A stretch of 64,000 bases of DNA from Verrucomicrobiales bacterium (lineage in GTDB: Bacteria; Verrucomicrobiota; Verrucomicrobiia; Limisphaerales; J093), in the NCBI GenBank assembly GCA_015075445.1, contig JABTUJ010000036.1, forward strand, positions 45,807 through 109,806, given 5' to 3'. Shown here one piece after another: positions 8,984 to 17,037 of the stretch (positions are counted from its first letter, which is position 1; the number at the start of each line of letters is the position of its first letter). The translations under genes and the position numbers were made by a program. The notes under the pieces were generated by a model. It did no database searches. It was not told the origin of the DNA and saw only the letters and a program-made list of their open reading frames with translations.

Positions 8984-10696
8984 TCAGTCAGTCGGTTCGC
9001 GGAGTTGGAGGATCCGGTTCACGTCCAGGTCGGTCCAGGTCTGAACGCGCCCCGAAGGCCAGCGGACCTCGAGTCGTTCGACACGCGACGCCGGGCCGAG
9101 CCCGAAGTGGACGCGCTTGTCGCTCTGGAACAGGAAACCGGTAGAGCACGTGGCCTCGGCCTTCCACACCCGGCCGCCCGCCGTGACCGTAAGGAGGGCG
9201 CCGTAGGCGTCGCGATTCGAGCGGGTGCCTTCGAGTTCGACCGTGAGCCAGCGGTTGGCCGAGCGGTCCTGATTGCGGAGCAGGATCACGCGGTTGGCCA
9301 GCGGCGTGATCAGCAGATCCACCCGGCCGTCGTTGTCGAAATCCAGCGTGGCACTGCCGCGGCCGTTGACGGGATGGCGGAAGAACGCCCCGCCGCGCGC
9401 GGCGGCATCTGTGAACCGGGCTTGGCCGTCGTTCTCCAGCAGCAGGCTCAGCGTGCCGGGAAGCGTGAACGCGTCGCCGTTCGTCACGAACAGGTCCCGG
9501 TCACCGTCGTTGTCGAAGTCCAGTTGAACGCCGCCCCAGCCGACGTAGGGCTGGGTGATCCGACCCAGGCCGGAGGCGTACATGCGGTCTTCGTAGAAAC
9601 CCTTCGGATGACGCAGGTAGAGCGAACCATAACCGAGGCGCGTGACGAAGATGTCCATCAACCCGTTGCCGTTGAGGTCGCCGACGGCGGCGTTCATCGA
9701 GCCGGGGGCTTCGCCGATCGAGTTGAAGGCCACACCCGAGGCGAGGGCGACGTCGCGGAAACGGCCCTGGCCGTCGTTGAGCCACAGCGCATTCGGCGTG
9801 TCGTCGTTCGACACGTACAAATCCGTGTCGCCGTCCCAGTCGGCATCGAAGGCCGAGACCGACATCGCGCGATGGCCCGGTGCGTACAAGCCCGCCGCTT
9901 TGGTAACGTCCTCGAACGTGCCGTCGCCGCGGTTCCGATACAGCACGTTGGCTTCACCCGGGTAGGCGAGCGGACCCGGATAGGCGCCCGGGTTCTGTTC
10001 CGACACCGTGCTGGGATCGAACGTGAGGTAGTTCGCCACGAAAAGGTCCAGCCGACCGTCGCGGTCGGCATCCAGCCACACCGCCGAAATGCCGGTGCCC
10101 GTGTCGCCCACGCCAGCGCGTGCGGTCACTTCCTCAAACGTGCCATCGCCTCGGTTCCGGTAGAGCAGATTGGCGCCGAAGTTCACCACATAAAGGTCCG
10201 GGTAACCGTCGTTGTCGAAATCACCTGCGGCGGCGGCGCTGGCGAAGCCGCTCCCCGCGAGGCCCGCCCGCTGCGTGACGTCCTCGAACGTGCCGTCCCC
10301 GCGGTTGCGGTAGAGCCGGTTGGGCTCGCGCGGTTGGGTGTACTTCGATGACGTCACGCCCGCCAAAGGTCCCCAGTTGACCAGGAAGATGTCCACCCAG
10401 CCGTCACGATCATAGTCCAACACCGCCCCTCCCGCGCCGTTGGACAACAGGATGTTCGCAATCCGGTCGTGGCAGAACTGGTGGACGAAATCCAGGCCTG
10501 CGCGGGCGCTGACGTCCGCGAAACCGTCGTTCGGGCCGGCCGCGATGGGGGGGATCAGAGGAGAAGGCGGTGGCGCAGCGGCCCAGCCGGAGAGGACCGT
10601 CGCCGTTAGCACGGCGATCAGCCCGGCCCGACACCGGATCGGACGGTTCCCTACACCGGAATGCAGAAGGGAGAATGCAGAATGCAGAAGCAGCAT
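8984..10696 (-). CDS. CRTAC1-like FG-GAP repeat protein with ASPIC/UnbV domain
   Basis: About 570 aa. After a probable signal peptide (GLIAVLTATVLSGWAAA) come at least six FG-GAP/VCBS repeats with calcium-binding DxDxDG loops (DYDRDGWVDIFLVNWG, DFDNDGYPDLYVVNFG, DADRDGRLDLFVANY, DFDNDGDRDLFVTNGD). These form a beta-propeller, and the C-terminal ASPIC/UnbV domain follows (RVERLEVRWPSGRVQTW). Such proteins are secreted, with a probable binding or adhesion role. The frame stays open upstream to 11131, but that part lies over repeats. The ATG at 10696 is chosen with moderate confidence because it opens directly on a heptamer tract; a start further inside the signal is also possible. Confidence 0.87.
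   Translation of the reverse strand: MLLLHSAFSLLHSGVGNRPIRCRAGLIAVLTATVLSGWAAAPPPSPLIPPIAAGPNDGFADVSARAGLDFVHQFCHDRIANILLSNGAGGAVLDYDRDGWVDIFLVNWGPLAGVTSSKYTQPREPNRLYRNRGDGTFEDVTQRAGLAGSGFASAAAAGDFDNDGYPDLYVVNFGANLLYRNRGDGTFEEVTARAGVGDTGTGISAVWLDADRDGRLDLFVANYLTFDPSTVSEQNPGAYPGPLAYPGEANVLYRNRGDGTFEDVTKAAGLYAPGHRAMSVSAFDADWDGDTDLYVSNDDTPNALWLNDGQGRFRDVALASGVAFNSIGEAPGSMNAAVGDLNGNGLMDIFVTRLGYGSLYLRHPKGFYEDRMYASGLGRITQPYVGWGGVQLDFDNDGDRDLFVTNGDAFTLPGTLSLLLENDGQARFTDAAARGGAFFRHPVNGRGSATLDFDNDGRVDLLITPLANRVILLRNQDRSANRWLTVELEGTRSNRDAYGALLTVTAGGRVWKAEATCSTGFLFQSDKRVHFGLGPASRVERLEVRWPSGRVQTWTDLDVNRILQLREPTD
10658..10690 (-). repeat. Heptameric tandem repeat, TTCTGCA family, inside the CRTAC1 leader
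   Basis: Read on the minus strand the units are TTCTGCA, TTCTGCA, TTCTCCC, TTCTGCA, then TTCCGG, matching 7334-7367. The tract encodes LLHSAFSLLHS immediately after the proposed start codon. Confidence 0.75.
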
Positions 10697-10801
10697 CCAA
10701 CCTGTGGTGCAGGCTTCCCGCCCACGGTTGTGACGGGTCCACCGCTCGGCCTGCGGGCTACGGTGGGGCGGATTCTGCCCTCTGGAATCCTGGAACTTCC
10801 C

Positions 10802-10829
10802 TTGAGCTTTGAGCTTTGAGCTTTGAGCT
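10802..10829 (-). repeat. Heptameric tandem repeat, AAGCTCA family, 4 units
   Basis: Four exact TTGAGCT units on the plus strand (AGCTCAA on the minus strand). Read on the minus strand the array continues into AAGGGAAGTTCCAGG and TCCAG, the same tail that follows the 20-unit array at 53151-53290 (AAGGGAAGCTCCAGG then TCCAG). Confidence 0.85.
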
Positions 10830-11058
10830 TCCCCTTTCGTCTCTTGCCCCGCCAGATCCCTGCTCACGGGGAAGGGCCCCGACGCCACGAGTTCCCGCCC
10901 GGCGGATGCGGTGCCGTGCCCGACCTCGTGCGGGTGGCGGAATGAAACTGGTTTGCCAGCGCCCATGCGCGCGGTAGTTGACACGACCCGCGCACGGGCG
11001 TCCACCCGATTTGCCTTCACCGGGACGATTCCTGACGCGCGCGGGACCGCGACCGCCC

Positions 11059-11156
11059 GTAGGCGCCGACGTGAGGAGGCGTTTGGCAGGCGCCGACGTA
11101 CGAAGGCGAAGAGACGTCGCCCCTTGCCCACAACGCCTCCTCACGTCGGCGCCTAC
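11059..11156. repeat. Perfect 25-bp inverted repeat of the REP-like element
   Basis: Arms at 11059-11083 and 11132-11156 are exact reverse complements, with the core GGCGCCGACGTGAGGAGGCG. The 48-bp spacer contains a third, degenerate half-copy at about 11088-11110 (GGCGCCGACGTACGAAGGCG). The core equals the arm at 6973-6994. Confidence 0.85.
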
Positions 11157-11181
11157 AGCGGCGAATGGGGAGTTTCCGGGC

Positions 11182-12804
11182 TCAGCCGCCGACGCCCCGG
11201 GCCTGCTGCCGTTGGAGCACGGCGGCGATGAAGCCCTGGAAGAGCGGATGGGCGGCGTTCGGTTTGCTGCGGAACTCCGGATGGAACTGGCACGCCATGA
11301 AGAACGGATGCCCGGCCAACTCGACCAACTCGACCAGTTCGCCCCCGTGTGAGGTGCCGCTCAGGCGAAAGCCGGCGGCTTCGAACTCTTGGCGGTAGCG
11401 GTTGTTGAACTCGTAGCGGTGCCGGTGCCGTTCGTGCACGACAAACGCGCCGTAGAGCCGGGCCGCGCGCGAGTCCATCTTGAGTTGGATCTCCTGGGAT
11501 CCCAGGCGCATCGTGCCCCCCAGCTCCGTCACCGTCTGCTGCTCCTCGAGCAGGGCGATGACCGGATGGGGCGTCGCGGCGTCGAATTCGGTCGAGTGGG
11601 CCTTTTCGAGGTTCAGGACGTGCCGGGCGAACTCGATGGTGGCGATCTGCATGCCGAGACACAGGCCCAGGTAGGGCAGTTGCTGCACCCGGGCATACTG
11701 GGCGGCGGCGATCTTCCCCTCGATCCCGCGGTCGCCGAAACCGCCGGGCACCAGGATACCGCCGAGGCCTTTGAGCACCTTCTCGGCTCCCTCGCGCTCG
11801 ATCTGCTCGGCCTCGATGCGTTCGACCTCCACCCCGCAATCGTTGGCCACGCCGCCGTGGGTGATGGCTTCGTAGACGGATTTGTAGGCGTCCGGCAAGC
11901 CGGTGTACTTGCCGACCACCCCGATGCGCACGCGGTGTTGCGGGGCGATGAGTTTGCGGATGGTGTCCTGCCAGCGGCTCATGTCGCCGGCGGGCTGGTC
12001 CAGTTGGAGCCGCTGGCAGACGAGTTCGTCCATCCGTTCGCGCTGGAGCATCAACGGCACCTCGTAAATGCTGTACTCGACGTCGCGCTCCTCGATCACG
12101 GCCTCGTAGGGCACGTTGCAGAAAAGCGAGATCTTCTGCCGGACGTCCTTGGCGAGCGGCCGGTCGCAACGGCACACGAGAATCTGGGGCGCGATGCCGA
12201 TTTCGCGCAGCTTGGCGACGGACTGCTGGGTGGGTTTGGTCTTGAGCTCGCCGGCGGCCTTGATGAAGGGGACGTAGGTCACGTGGATGAACAGGGCGTT
12301 GTGCAGACCCTGTTCGAGGGCGAACTCGCGGATGGCCTCGAGGAACGGCAGGCCTTCGATGTCGCCGGTGGTGCCGCCGATCTCGGTGATGAGCACATCG
12401 GCCTTCGAGGTCTCCGCCACGAGCCGGATCCGGTCCTGGATTTCGTCGGTGATGTGCGGGATGACCTGGACGGTCTTGCCGAGGTAACCGCCCTTGCGTT
12501 CGCGCTCGAGCACGTTCAGGTACACGCGCCCGCTGGTGAGGTTGTTCAGCTTGGTCAACTGGACGTGGGTGAACCGCTCGTAGTGGCCGAGGTCCAGGTC
12601 GGTCTCGGCGCCGTCGTCCGTGACGAACACCTCCCCGTGCTGGAACGGCGACATCGTGCCCGGATCCACGTTGATGTAGGGATCGAGCTTGACGAGGGTG
12701 ACCTTGATCTTGCGCGACTCGAGGATCGCGGCGAGGGAGGCGGCGGCTATCCCCTTCCCCAGCGAGGACACCACACCGCCCGATACGAACACATACTTGG
12801 TCAT
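11182..12804 (-). CDS. pyrG: CTP synthase
   Basis: A 540-aa enzyme that makes CTP from UTP, ATP and glutamine in the cytoplasm, the last step of pyrimidine nucleotide synthesis. The amidoligase domain (residues 1-270) opens with the classic MTKYVFVSGGVVSSLGKG and contains KLDPYINVDPGTMSPFQHGE. The class I glutamine amidotransferase domain (about 290-540) has GGFGDRG and the nucleophile Cys382 in GLCLGMQ, with HPEF near the C-terminus. Length matches the family exactly. The ATG giving MTKYVF is chosen, although the frame is open further upstream. Confidence 0.98.
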   Translation of the reverse strand: MTKYVFVSGGVVSSLGKGIAAASLAAILESRKIKVTLVKLDPYINVDPGTMSPFQHGEVFVTDDGAETDLDLGHYERFTHVQLTKLNNLTSGRVYLNVLERERKGGYLGKTVQVIPHITDEIQDRIRLVAETSKADVLITEIGGTTGDIEGLPFLEAIREFALEQGLHNALFIHVTYVPFIKAAGELKTKPTQQSVAKLREIGIAPQILVCRCDRPLAKDVRQKISLFCNVPYEAVIEERDVEYSIYEVPLMLQRERMDELVCQRLQLDQPAGDMSRWQDTIRKLIAPQHRVRIGVVGKYTGLPDAYKSVYEAITHGGVANDCGVEVERIEAEQIEREGAEKVLKGLGGILVPGGFGDRGIEGKIAAAQYARVQQLPYLGLCLGMQIATIEFARHVLNLEKAHSTEFDAATPHPVIALLEEQQTVTELGGTMRLGSQEIQLKMDSRAARLYGAFVVHERHRHRYEFNNRYRQEFEAAGFRLSGTSHGGELVELVELAGHPFFMACQFHPEFRSKPNAAHPLFQGFIAAVLQRQQARGVGG

Positions 12805-13171
12805 CGACTTCTTCGGGGATCGGATGGGGGATGATACCGCAATTCGCATCGCCCCGACAGAACGCCGGTGCACTTCGCGCATCGCCGCGGCGCCTCGCGC
12901 CGCCGGCATCTTGCTATTATGGCGGTCTCGCGCTGCGCTTGGCGCAGCGCTCCGCGGGACGCGGATGCGCAGCCCGCCTCGCCCCGGACCACTCGCCACC
13001 GACGCCGCACCGCCAGCGCGATTCCCGTTCAACATTCAACGTCCAATTGTCCGCCTACGAAACGACAGAAGCGCAGCCCGCCGCGGCGCGCGGCGCAACG
13101 CCTTGGCCAGCTTCAGCCCCCGCGGCCAGCATCTGAATCCCACCAGAAAGGAAACCCGTCGCGGCGGACGG
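12805..13171. other. Intergenic region upstream of pyrG
   Basis: The pyrG promoter should lie at its left side. A short 7-bp-period tract (TTCAACA, TTCAACG, TCCAATT) lies at 13028-13048. No complete gene is seen; the right end grades into the degraded uppP sequence. Confidence 0.5.
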
Positions 13172-13683
13172 CTCAGGCCAGGGCGAGCGGGATGGGGATG
13201 GTGGCGCCGGACCAGGAGGTCCGGGAAGACGGCCGCGGCGAGTGGGCGAGGCCACCGCTACCGCCACGGTCCAGGTGATCTCGTTCCGCAGGGGCCGCCC
13301 CTGCAGGGCGCGTTCCGCCACGAGGAACAAGACACCGCCCACGATCAGCGCCAGCGCGACGGGCACGACGGTTTCCGGCAACTCGAGCCCGAGTTGATCG
13401 AGCACGACGCCGCCCACGCCCGTCAGGGCGAAGGCGGCCAGCACCTTGAGGATGAAGTCCCGCGCGGCGGGGTCCCGATGGCACCGGGCCACCTGGCGGA
13501 GCCGGTCGGGAAAGAGCGGGATGACGGCCACCACGGCGCCGCTCTGGATGAAGATGTTGAACAAGTCGGCTCTGCCGCGGCAGCCAGCTGCGCGATGAGC
13601 AGGTGGCCGGTGGAGGAGACCGGCAGGAACTCGGTGATTCCTTCGATGATTCCCAGTAGGACGATGGCTAGCCAGTCAGGCAC
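13172..13683 (-). pseudogene. uppP: Undecaprenyl-diphosphatase (uppP/bacA), frameshifted and 3'-truncated
   Basis: Read from a GTG at 13683, the first segment (PDWLAIVLLGIIEGITEFLP then VSSTGHLLIAQL) is a perfect UppP N-terminus with the catalytic E-rich motif. Near 13567 the frame shifts by one base and continues as LFNIFIQSGAVVAVIPLFPD and further membrane segments. Around 13190-13260 the second catalytic motif, normally PGxSRSGAT, is scrambled by additional indels (residues of GLA, FPD and SGATI survive in different frames). The C-terminal third of the protein is absent. UppP recycles the undecaprenyl carrier for peptidoglycan, so a working copy presumably exists elsewhere. Confidence 0.85.
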
Positions 13684-14116
13684 CCGGCGTTTAGACGCCA
13701 AGCGCGCCCGATTGGCAAGCGGTAACCGAACCAGAACCCAGGGGTCGGACCACGGCAAGCGTCTCGGGCAGAACTCCCTCAGGAGATTCTGCCGCCGCCG
13801 GCCCCCCTTGCGGCCAATTTTGAGGGCGGTTTTGTGTCGTAGCCGTAAACGAAAGCAATCCGTAGGAGGGTGCTCTCTACAGAAGCCAACGGAGATAACG
13901 AAGGGCAGGCTGATACTTCGCTTCTGACATTTCGGCGATGATGCCTGGGGATGTTGACGGCAACATCCAAGTGCTTCTCAGGGGCTTCCGAGATGGGCAG
14001 TACCGCCCGACAGGCGCCTGGGACGCGTCCGGCGGGCTGGTTGCGCCGCTGCGTTCGGCTTGAACAGGTCCTGGGGTGAGGGCAATCTGCGGGCCGAAGA
14101 AGCGCATCCACTCCCT
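13684..14116. other. 433-bp region carrying repeat copy A and the thuA upstream segment
   Basis: Positions 13741-13908 match 15830-15999 over most of their length, including AGAAGCCAACGGAGATAACG. The last about 30 bp before the thuA start (GAAGAAGCGCATCCACTCCC) also recur before the thuA fragment at 16047. No gene was recognised in between. Confidence 0.7.
13741..13908 (+). repeat. Dispersed repeat, copy A
   Basis: It begins GGGGTCGGACCACG and ends in AGCCAACGGAGATAACGAAG. It is homologous to copy B (15830-15999), and its first about 60 bp also match copy C (15045-15105). Confidence 0.75.
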
Positions 14117-15039
14117 ATGAAACCCAATTGTTACCTGCCGGCGTTCGCCCTGCCGTTGGTGCTGGCCGTACTTGGTGGCCCCACCGTCTCTTCCTACGCC
14201 GCCCCCGAGGCAACGAAAAAGAAGATCGTCTTCGTGCATGGGGCCGCGAGCCACGGTTACGGCGGACATGCCTACGGCCCCGCGTTTCGCATGCTGGCGC
14301 GCATCCTCAACGCAACGCCCGCGGTTTCTGCCGTGGTCGTCGGGACCAATCCTGACCTCTCCGTGCTGGAGACCGCGGATGCCATCGTCCTGGGCAGTGA
14401 CGGCGGTGGGTTGGTGAAGAAGTTGGGCGACCGGTTGGAGCCGTTGATGACCCGGGGCGTCGGGTTGGCGTGCATTCACTACACCGTGGATCCCACCGAC
14501 CCGAAGGCGATCCAACGTCTTATCACCTGGATTGGCGGCGCCTACGAACAGCACTGGTCGGTCAACCCGTTCTGGGAAGCCGAGTTCAAGACCTTCCCCA
14601 CTCATCCCGTCAGCCGCGGCCTCAAGCCGTTCAAGGCGAACGACGAGTGGTATTATCATATGCGCTTTGCCGCCGACACGAAGGGCCTGACGCCCATTCT
14701 CTCGGCCGTGCCGCCGGAGGCCACCCGCCAGGGTCCGACAGCCCGCACAGCGGAATGCTCATGTACGCGCCTGCCGGAGATGCCGGAGGTCGTGGCCTGG
14801 GTTTATGAACGGCCGGGCGGCTCCGGTTCACCGGCATGCACACGCACTGGACCTGGGCGCAGGACAGTTACCGCAAGTCGGTCCTCAACGCGCTGGTCTG
14901 GATTGCTGGAGCCGAAGTCCCCCCGACGGGGTGCCGTCGAAGACGCCCACCTCGAGGAACTTGATCCGACGGCATGCTGCGGCCTGCCGATTTCAACGCC
15001 GAGGCCACGCGGAAGCTGATCGAGTCGCTGAACCGGTGA
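14117..15039 (+). pseudogene. ThuA-like domain protein, frameshifted in its 3' third
   Basis: The first about 205 codons are intact: a signal peptide (YLPAFALPLVLAVLGG) and a ThuA-like glutamine-amidotransferase-type fold (IVFVHGAASHGYGGHAYGPA, DAIVLGSDGGG, GVGLACIHYTVD, GGAYEQHWSVNPFWEAEF, HPVSRGLKPF). From about 14735 the conserved remainder is spread over different frames: MPEVVAWVYERPGG, then TGMHTHWTWAQDSYRKSVLN, then PADFNAEATRKLIESLNR before TGA at 15037-15039. At least two indels are needed. ThuA-like proteins act in disaccharide or sugar metabolism and are abundant in this phylum. As it stands the product would lack its C-terminus. Confidence 0.85.
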
Positions 15040-15044
15040 ACCGC

Positions 15045-15105
15045 CGGGTCGGACCACGCGAAGCCGCTGGGGCAGAACTGGCTTGGGGTGATTCTGCCGC
15101 CTCTG
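15045..15105 (+). repeat. Dispersed repeat, copy C (short)
   Basis: GGGTCGGACCACGCGAAGCC and GGGCAGAACTGGCTTGGGGT lie right after the thuA pseudogene stop and match the start of copies A and B. Confidence 0.7.
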
Positions 15106-15155
15106 GCCGCATTCTGTCATTTGACAGATGTGACTGATCGTCCCAGGTTCCACCC

Positions 15156-15392
15156 ATGCAGACGACGTTGCGCATCGACGATGAGATCTACCGGGCCGCC
15201 AAGGCCCAAGCGGTGAGCCGGGCGAGACGATCACCCGCTTCATCGAGCAGGCCTTGCGCGACGGCGTTCGCACGGACGGCGGTTACCCCCGAGGCGCGCG
15301 AGCGGGACCGCTTGATGGAGGCGCTGCTGAAACGCACGGCGCGTTTTCGGGTCGGGCCCAGGCCGACGCGGGAGGAGACGAATGCGCGGTAA
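15156..15392 (+). pseudogene. VapB-type antitoxin, frameshifted
   Basis: The start MQTTLRIDDEIYRAAKAQA is a typical ribbon-helix-helix VapB N-terminus. After codon 22 the expected continuation GETITRFIEQALRDGVR is found one base out of frame, consistent with loss of one G near 15220. The frame returns later to give RERDRLMEALLKRTARF and PTREETNAR before the stop. It overlaps the start of the PIN toxin gene, as in normal vapBC operons. DNA binding by the first strand could persist, but the dimer core is scrambled. Confidence 0.75.
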
Positions 15393-15800
15393 TGCTTTCT
15401 GGACACCAACATCCTCGTATACGCCATCGAGGTCGGTGGCCCTGACCCGGCGAAGACCGCGGCGGCCCGGGCGCTGGTACGGCGGAGCGAGTTCTGTCTG
15501 TCGACGCAGGTGTTAGGTGAATTCTACCGTGCCGTGACCAGTCGGCGGCGCGCAGTTCCGCTGACTCATGGGGAGGCTCTCGCCTGGGTGCAGTTCTGGA
15601 AGCGCCACGACGTGCGTGCCATCACCGTGCCCCACGTGGACTTGGCCCTCGAGATCTGCGGACGCTTCCAGACGAGCTACTTCGATGCGCTCATCCTGGC
15701 CGCCGCGCGGCTCGCTGGCTGTGCCACAGTGTACTCCGAAGACCTGGCGGCGGGCCAGGACTACGACGGCGTTTGCGTCGAGAATCCCTTGCCGGCCTGA
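15382..15800 (+). pseudogene. VapC-type PIN-domain toxin, frameshifted at codon 6
   Basis: ATG 15382 begins MRGNAF. The conserved PIN start LDTNILVYA lies one base out of frame from 15399 onward, so one base has been lost after codon 6. The rest is a good PIN domain: STQVLGEFYRAVTSRR, VDLALEICGRFQTSYFDALI with the acidic FDALI site, and VYSEDLAAGQDY. A TAA just upstream in the toxin frame prevents use of another ATG. VapC toxins are Mg-dependent ribonucleases; this one cannot be made intact unless an unusual start is used. Confidence 0.82.
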
Positions 15801-15829
15801 TCGATTCCCTCTGCTGGACGATAACCGCG

Positions 15830-15999
15830 GGGTCGGACCACGCGAAGCCGCTCGGGCAGAACTGGCTCGGGGTGATTCTGCTACCACTGGCCCCCCTTAC
15901 GGCCGATTTTTGGGGCGATCTTCCGCTCGCAGGCCGTGGAGGAAAGCAATCCGTAGAAAGGTTCTCTCCACAGAAGCCAACGGAGATAACGAAGGGCGG
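15830..15999 (+). repeat. Dispersed repeat, copy B
   Basis: Homologous to 13741-13908. The shared 5' part reads GGGTCGGACCACGCGAAGCC and the shared 3' part AGAAGCCAACGGAGATAACG. It begins 30 bp after the vapC pseudogene stop. Confidence 0.75.
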
Positions 16000-16046
16000 G
16001 CGAACACACCACGAGTCTGCGGATCGAAGAAGCGCATCCACTCCCT

Positions 16047-16154
16047 ATGAAACCCAATTGCTTCTTGCCGGTGTTCGTCCTGCCGTTGGTGCTGGCCGTG
16101 CTGGGTACCTCCACCGTCTCCTCCTGCGCCGCCCTCGAGGCGCCGAAGAAGAAG
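16047..16154 (+). pseudogene. ThuA-like gene fragment (signal peptide only)
   Basis: MKPNCFLPVFVLPLVLAVLG then TVSSCAALEAPKKKT is the same signal peptide as the gene at 14117, and upstream sequence is shared too. At the AAGAAGACC junction near 16150 the sequence jumps to the reversed C-terminal tail of a secreted protein. It is thus the 5' stump of a duplicated thuA interrupted by recombination. Confidence 0.75.
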
Positions 16155-17027
16155 ACCCTCATCGCGTCCGGGGCCGGCACGGTCAACTGTCTCACGCCGC
16201 CGCTCTCCCGGACCGGTTCCTTCACAGGTTCAGCGCAAGCCCTGCGTGCGAAGAACCTGATCACCAAACCGCCTCTTCCGGCGGGAGGGGCGGCTGAAGT
16301 CGAGCCGGTAATCGAGCCGATGATACCGGCCCCGCTCATGGCATTGGTCAATCAGCGGCTGTGGGTCCAGCACGACATCGGCATCAGCTCGGGCGCAAAG
16401 AGAACCCGGATGACCAGCACCACGCAGGCGGACAGGATAGACCTCGTGCGCCGCGGGCTGCCAGTGCGAAGACGCACACCGCATAACTGGCGCCCGCCTG
16501 GTGGAGGACCTTCCGGATGCCTTCGCGAACACCCATGCGCCCTGCGTACCAGGTCGATTTCCACCAGGTTGGCCCTGCCGCTGATGAACGCGGCGTTTCC
16601 GACGGTAGCGGTCTCGCTCGTCAGATTCGAGTTTGTTGGTTGGGCTGAGCAGCTCCAGCACGCTAATCAGCCGGCCGGTGGCCTCGCGATCTCGATCCAG
16701 CGTTCGGTCTTCGTCCACGAAGACCGGATCGGCGGTCGCGATCGTCGGGGGCGCGCGGCCACCTCAGCAGTGTCCGATTCCTTCAGGGTCCACGGTTCCC
16801 GCACCTGGACATCCGGCCGGTAGGGGGTTGCCTGCTCGCTGGCGTCGAACGTGATAATGGTTTCCTCCTCGGCACGCGCGATCAGATCCTGGGGCAGCCG
16901 TTCCTGCAATGCATCGCGGAGGTAGGCGATCAACATGGTATGTGCATCCCGCCACTGTTGCTCAAAGAAGGGGTTCATGCCGGGGAACGGGTTCTTCGTC
17001 GTCATGCACGAAACGCTAGCAGGGTCG
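16155..17027 (-). repeat. DUF4058-plus-tail duplication unit, copy 1
   Basis: This copy is co-linear with 19322-20229. Both contain a DUF4058 gene, its downstream secreted-protein tail fragment (ESGGVRQLTVPAPDAMRVF) and a few bases upstream of the start codon. Copy 1 has accumulated indels; copy 2 has not. Confidence 0.8.
16230..17005 (-). pseudogene. DUF4058 family protein, frameshifted copy
   Basis: It starts MTTKNPFPGMNPFFEQQWRD, as the intact copy at 19413-20207 does. Frameshifts after about 100 codons put the rest (TGRLISVLELLSPTNKLESD, then AHEVYPVRLR, then LIDQCHERGRYHRLDYRLD) in other frames. DUF4058 is a family of unknown function, common in cyanobacteria and planctomycetes. Confidence 0.82.
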
Positions 17028-17037
17028 CACCCCTGAC

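Larger units (their letters stand above)
10697..11181. other. 485-bp intergenic region with heptamer and palindromic repeats
   Basis: It lies between pyrG and the CRTAC1-like gene, both on the minus strand. It contains a 4-unit heptamer array (10802-10829) and a 25-bp perfect inverted repeat (11059-11156). No further gene was recognised, although a minus-strand frame stays open through it. Confidence 0.7.

Noticed and set aside
13172..13683. Programmed frameshifting as the explanation for broken uppP
   Set aside because: Several indels plus loss of the C-terminal third cannot be rescued by one frameshift, and no slippery site lies at the first break.
12831..13927. Plus-strand frames opposite the uppP pseudogene
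   Set aside because: They run through pseudogene and repeat DNA and have no similarity to known proteins.
16047..16823. A 258-codon protein starting with the ThuA signal peptide
   Set aside because: After codon 36 the frame is the reverse strand of a DUF4058 pseudogene, so it is a chimera without a coherent product.
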